Source: Bacteroidota bacterium (GTDB taxonomy: Bacteria > Bacteroidota > Bacteroidia > Chitinophagales > LD1). Taken from it: a stretch of DNA of 5,369 nucleotides. A program made the translations under genes and the position numbers. The stretch covers positions 1 through 5,369 of the forward strand of contig JAFDYM010000483.1 in NCBI GenBank assembly GCA_018267435.1, in the 5' to 3' direction. Position 1 is the first letter of the stretch; each line of letters starts with the position of its first letter. The notes under the pieces were generated by a model. That model made no database searches. It was not told the DNA's origin and saw only the letters and a list, made by a program, of their open reading frames with translations. Below, one piece after another: positions 3,801-5,369 of the stretch.

Positions 3801-5369
3801 TACAGGTTGTGGTGTGGCTAATGGTTCAATAACTATTACCAATGCAAACCTGTTGCCTATCGCTACATACGGTATATATTATACTTTTAATGGTGGTGCA
3901 CCTCAAGGTCCGTTCTATTTAAATACTGCCAATAACGGTTCAATAGTAATACCTAACTTAAGTGCTGGTACTTATTCGGCAATACAGGTGTTTCACCCTA
4001 CTAACCCAGCATGTGGCGATACTTTGGCTAATCCTATAGTATTGACAAGCCCTACTTCGCCACCGCCAAGTAACCTTACTGCTTCGGCAACATGTGTGGG
4101 CGGTACGCTTACCCTAACGGCTAACGGTACCTTATTGGCTTGGACTGGCCCCGGTGGCTTTACTGCATCAGGTAGCCCTGTAACCCGCACCAATGCTACT
4201 ACAGCTATGAGCGGTACTTATAGTGTAACGCAAACAGTAAGTGGTTGTACCTCGTTGCCTGCTACTATTAATGTTACTATAAATAGTAACCCTACTGTAT
4301 CGGCTACTACTAGTACACCTACTATATGTGCGGGCAGTACTATTAACTTAAGTGCTACACCTAGCCCTACTGGTACATATACATATGTATGGAGCGGCCC
4401 TAATGGTTTCAATAGCACATTGCAGAACCCTTCAATAACTAACGCTAGCACCGCAGCTGCCGGTACATATAGTGTAACTGTAACTAGTAGCACTACAGGC
4501 TGCGTTGGTAGCGGTTCTACTCCATCTATTACAGTAAATGCTGCACCTACGCCTACCGCTAGTACTAGTACGCCTACCGTATGTTCTGGTGGTACTATTA
4601 GCTTAACGTCATCGGCTAGCCCTGGTACATTTACTTATAGCTGGAGCGGCCCTGCTAGCTTTACTAGCACAGCACAAAACCCTAGCCGTACTAGTGTTAC
4701 AACTGCTATGAGCGGTGTGTACACCGTAACAGCTACTAACACAAGTACTGGTTGTACAGCTACAGCTTCTACCTCTAATATTACCGTTAACCAGTCGCCT
4801 ACTGTAGTTGCTAGCGTTGGTAGCCCTGCTTATTGTACTGGTCAAACTATTAGCTTGTCGGCTTCACCATCAGGTGGCACATCTCCGTATACATATAGCT
4901 GGAGCGGCCCAAGCAGCTTTACAAGCACTGCGCAAAACCCTACCCGTGCTACAGCTACTACCGCATTTGCAGGTGTATATAATGTAACTATTACCGATGC
5001 CAATAACTGTTCAGGTACTGCTGCTTCGCCAAGCGTAGTAGTAAACCAAGCACCAACTGTAACGGCAGCTGTTGGCAGCCCTACTTATTGTTCGGGTGCT
5101 ACTTTAACTTTAACTTCTACACCAAGCCCAAGCGGCACATATACCTATACTTGGAGCGGCCCTAACAGTTTTGCAAGTTCGGTTCAGAACCCTACCATAC
5201 CTAGCGTAACTACAGCCGCTACTGGTTCATATACAGTAACAGTAGTTGCAGGTACTAACTGTTCTGCTTCGGCTACTACTGGCACTACCACAGTAAACCA
5301 AACACCTACTGCTATTGCAAGCAGCAGCAGTAACACTTACTGTGCCGGTACTACTATACAGCTAAACTC
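853..5369 (+). CDS. giant modular secreted protein: DUF7948-like, SBBP propeller, GEVED, SprB-like and Ig/PKD-like repeats (3' partial)
   Basis: This single frame has 1505 complete codons, no internal stop, and continues past the window. Residues 26-49 (MKPIVGFILLAFAFLLFTPI then AASA) form a Sec signal peptide with cleavage probably before Gln50. Residues about 76-296 are an ENKGQW-type N-terminal domain (DUF7948-like) ending IIDPSLKWGTW. Residues about 300-790 carry seven SBBP-type repeats, most showing YxGGSGND-like motifs, near 304, 376, 441, 507, 573, 644 and 715. Residues 797-967 are a GEVED domain, with FDYGDAP, WIDFNRNGAFES and GEVEDY (958-963). Residues about 970-1070 resemble a SprB repeat (GCGVANGSITIT, then LSAGTY). 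Ig/PKD-like repeats follow. By family knowledge this is T9SS-type surface or secreted cargo; an adhesive or matrix role is inference. The sorting signal (T9SS C-terminal domain or CHU_C type) should lie downstream. The start is uncertain: ATGs at 907 and 928 give more usual signal-peptide lengths (31 and 24 residues) than the 49 from 853. Confidence 0.9.
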   Translation, partial: MSNSTTPCHSSSFSKHIAMYNRTPAMKPIVGFILLAFAFLLFTPIAASAQQASPIASSAREERYKDALKESHNTIYFTENKGQWEPSVVMQGHTNVGSLVIKKDQMYFLSKKGGHHDEEGEEHEDAEEHEEDEEDESYEVHGWGIFFDGMNTNFRTSTSNEIVTKYNYFLGNNPSHWASNVNAYGDVTMHGIYNGIDLRMYSQEDHALEFDWIVNPGADYRDIVMRFKGQEGLRVDEKGHLAVKLHFDEVKFDIPEAYQIIDGKKVEVKVAFKVKGDVATFAVDGKVDSRYALIIDPSLKWGTWFDNNDNGFDEYLYAVDYDNSGNVYCGGKINVQVSNAYITPGVFGYDASYNNGVDAILYKIKADGTDVLVVTYYGGSGNDGIYGVSLSPDKSVIYTCGTSNGTIPTTSGAFDTSNDDDDGFVAVFPASTFGSLTYATYLGGSGNADQMVSVRGLSNNSFVVGGTVNGALPASYISGAYDATYSGSTEMYIAKFTTFSTLAFGTYVGGSDVEQLNDLQVFSDGALAFTGYTASSTATFPGLVSTGGAAGNGRDGVVGVIPANGGTFSMLSRIGGSGVDEFYGLAIGPFDTLFITGITQSSNLPLGPGASASTRFDVTANGSEDAFIGKIPRTGGANSWIATYFGGSGNDRGNTLRTYTPYAIMVFGETGSNNFPVLNLADGGAFYDGTFNGGSWDIFWMVLGTDLRTQYFATYVGGGQNDYLGATGAPRGSNHFVVEGDTLITLGTTVHSRTLQPTVIGPTTGSLAVFDPVNTEDTDNDDLHLIFKWRLGGNLLNFDYGDAPVSYGTPHHYIFNSIKLGANIDREDFHPLAPGTRANDDDLNGASPDDEDAIAGTQVMIEDSALAYNVTFPITNSTGGSAYVMGWIDFNRNGAFESSEQAKQTVANGATSATLSWTVPSLWSAGSIDTSYLRLRITADAAYNVTNPSPSAGPALNGEVEDYLVIRYHCVDLTPALVTTQNPTGCGVANGSITITNANLLPIATYGIYYTFNGGAPQGPFYLNTANNGSIVIPNLSAGTYSAIQVFHPTNPACGDTLANPIVLTSPTSPPPSNLTASATCVGGTLTLTANGTLLAWTGPGGFTASGSPVTRTNATTAMSGTYSVTQTVSGCTSLPATINVTINSNPTVSATTSTPTICAGSTINLSATPSPTGTYTYVWSGPNGFNSTLQNPSITNASTAAAGTYSVTVTSSTTGCVGSGSTPSITVNAAPTPTASTSTPTVCSGGTISLTSSASPGTFTYSWSGPASFTSTAQNPSRTSVTTAMSGVYTVTATNTSTGCTATASTSNITVNQSPTVVASVGSPAYCTGQTISLSASPSGGTSPYTYSWSGPSSFTSTAQNPTRATATTAFAGVYNVTITDANNCSGTAASPSVVVNQAPTVTAAVGSPTYCSGATLTLTSTPSPSGTYTYTWSGPNSFASSVQNPTIPSVTTAATGSYTVTVVAGTNCSASATTGTTTVNQTPTAIASSSSNTYCAGTTIQLN
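925..1002 (+). other. signal peptide coding region
   Basis: Residues 25-50 of the giant protein contain a positively charged start (Met26-Lys27), a hydrophobic core (residues 29-42) and a small-residue cleavage motif, A-S-A at 47-49, before Gln-Gln. This predicts Sec export with cleavage between residues 49 and 50, as expected for an outer-membrane or T9SS passenger. The 25 residues before Met26 are rich in Ser and His and are not needed for export. They may not be translated if a later ATG is used. Confidence 0.85.
1189..1269 (+). other. acidic, histidine-rich low-complexity segment in the N-terminal domain
   Basis: Residues 113-139 of the giant protein are almost entirely Glu, Asp and His, beginning GGHHDEEGEEHEDAEEHEED. 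The segment interrupts the DUF7948-like domain just after a beta strand (MYFLSKK) and before the next (EVHGWGIFFDG). Related proteins often carry a variable loop at this point, so it is probably a surface-exposed loop. Clustered acids with four His could bind divalent metal, but no defined site can be named. The DNA is a GA-rich purine run on the plus strand. Confidence 0.7.
1750..3210 (+). other. seven SBBP-type beta-propeller repeats
   Basis: Residues about 300-786 contain seven copies of a recurring unit. Conserved entry motifs are TWFDNNDNGFDE (303-314), TYYGGSGNDG (375-384), TYLGGSGNAD (440-449), TYVGGSDVEQ (506-515), RIGGSGVDE (573-581), TYFGGSGNDR (643-652) and TYVGGGQNDY (714-723). 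Spacing is about 65-71 residues. Each is followed by hydrophobic strands, commonly ending FVVGG, FTGYT or FITGIT. This is the pattern of the SBBP family. Seven copies suit a closed seven-bladed propeller, which is inference. Such domains usually act as rigid binding platforms outside the cell. Confidence 0.8.
3241..3753 (+). other. GEVED domain
   Basis: Residues 797-967 show the full signature of this Bacteroidota extracellular domain: an FDYGDAP opening (798-804), an acidic loop with NDDDLNG and SPDDEDA (839-853), WIDFNRNGAFES (887-898), a RLRIT strand, and the closing GEVEDY (958-963). The clustered Asp residues and the DxNxNG turn at 889-894 look suited to calcium binding, which is my inference. 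The domain separates the propeller from the repeat tail and is common in secreted proteins with T9SS C-termini. Confidence 0.85.
4063..5369 (+). repeat. tandem coding repeats of about 252-255 bp (Ig/PKD-like modules)
   Basis: Five complete modules and the start of a sixth begin near bases 4063, 4297, 4552, 4804, 5059 and 5311. The first conserved Cys of each lies at residues 1081, 1159, 1244, 1328, 1413 and 1497, so after a shorter first unit (78 residues) the period is 84-85. Each complete unit has Cys, about 16-22 residues, Trp (in WSGP or WTGP), an A/SGxYxV strand, and a second Cys 51-58 residues after the first. This is the Cys-Trp-Cys order of an Ig-like sandwich. Units 2 and 3 share an identical 17-base run (4636-4652 and 4894-4910), so the copies are close at DNA level. 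The array continues beyond the window. Confidence 0.88.

Noticed and set aside
1054..4845. Eight minus-strand open frames of 60-98 codons within 1054-4845
   Set aside because: All lie opposite the continuous coding frame of the giant protein and mirror its composition (for example Val/Leu/Pro-rich antisense of Thr/Ser/Asn-rich repeats).
4063..5369. CRISPR-like or intergenic repeat array
   Set aside because: The period of about 84-85 codons keeps one reading frame, with variation spread through the unit; these are protein-domain repeats, not repeat-spacer units.

Overview
The window most likely comes from a Bacteroidota chromosome, perhaps from the Chitinophagaceae/Sphingobacteriia side; the exact lineage cannot be fixed from the sequence. 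Four things support this. The long gene is a mosaic of modules typical of type IX secretion (T9SS) cargo in this phylum. The candidate promoter fits the Bacteroidota TTTG/TAnnTTTG pattern. Start codons lack Shine-Dalgarno sequences and instead have A-rich TAAAA stretches. The spacers are strongly AT-rich.

Layout. Bases 1-80 may hold the last codons of an upstream gene. Bases 94-432 encode a small predicted lipoprotein that I cannot assign to a family, followed by an AT-rich hairpin and T-run at 464-489 that looks like its terminator. Bases 433-852 contain no convincing protein gene but are not empty. They hold a good match to a Bacteroidota promoter (577-607), a long imperfect stem (679-704 paired with 745-770), a possible closing helix (610-618 with 775-785) and a perfect 14-bp terminator hairpin with a U-tract (786-837). 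Together these suggest an independent, roughly 225-nt structured RNA, or a structured and possibly attenuated leader of the next gene.

Bases 853-5369 are one uninterrupted reading frame of 1505 complete codons that runs off the window. In order it encodes: a signal peptide; an ENKGQW-type N-terminal domain (DUF7948-like) with an acidic/His-rich loop; seven SBBP-type repeats that could form a seven-bladed beta-propeller; a GEVED domain; a SprB-like module; and at least five complete Ig/PKD-like repeats plus the start of another. The repeat tail from residue 1057 to the window end has almost no charged residues (three Arg, one Asp, and no Lys, Glu or His) and a regular Cys-Trp-Cys pattern. The predicted product is a giant secreted or surface-anchored protein, probably an adhesin or matrix protein, whose sorting domain lies beyond the window.

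The most novel element is the candidate structured RNA placed directly in front of the giant surface gene. The protein is a striking member of a recognisable class. No mobile element, CRISPR array, tRNA or rRNA was seen.
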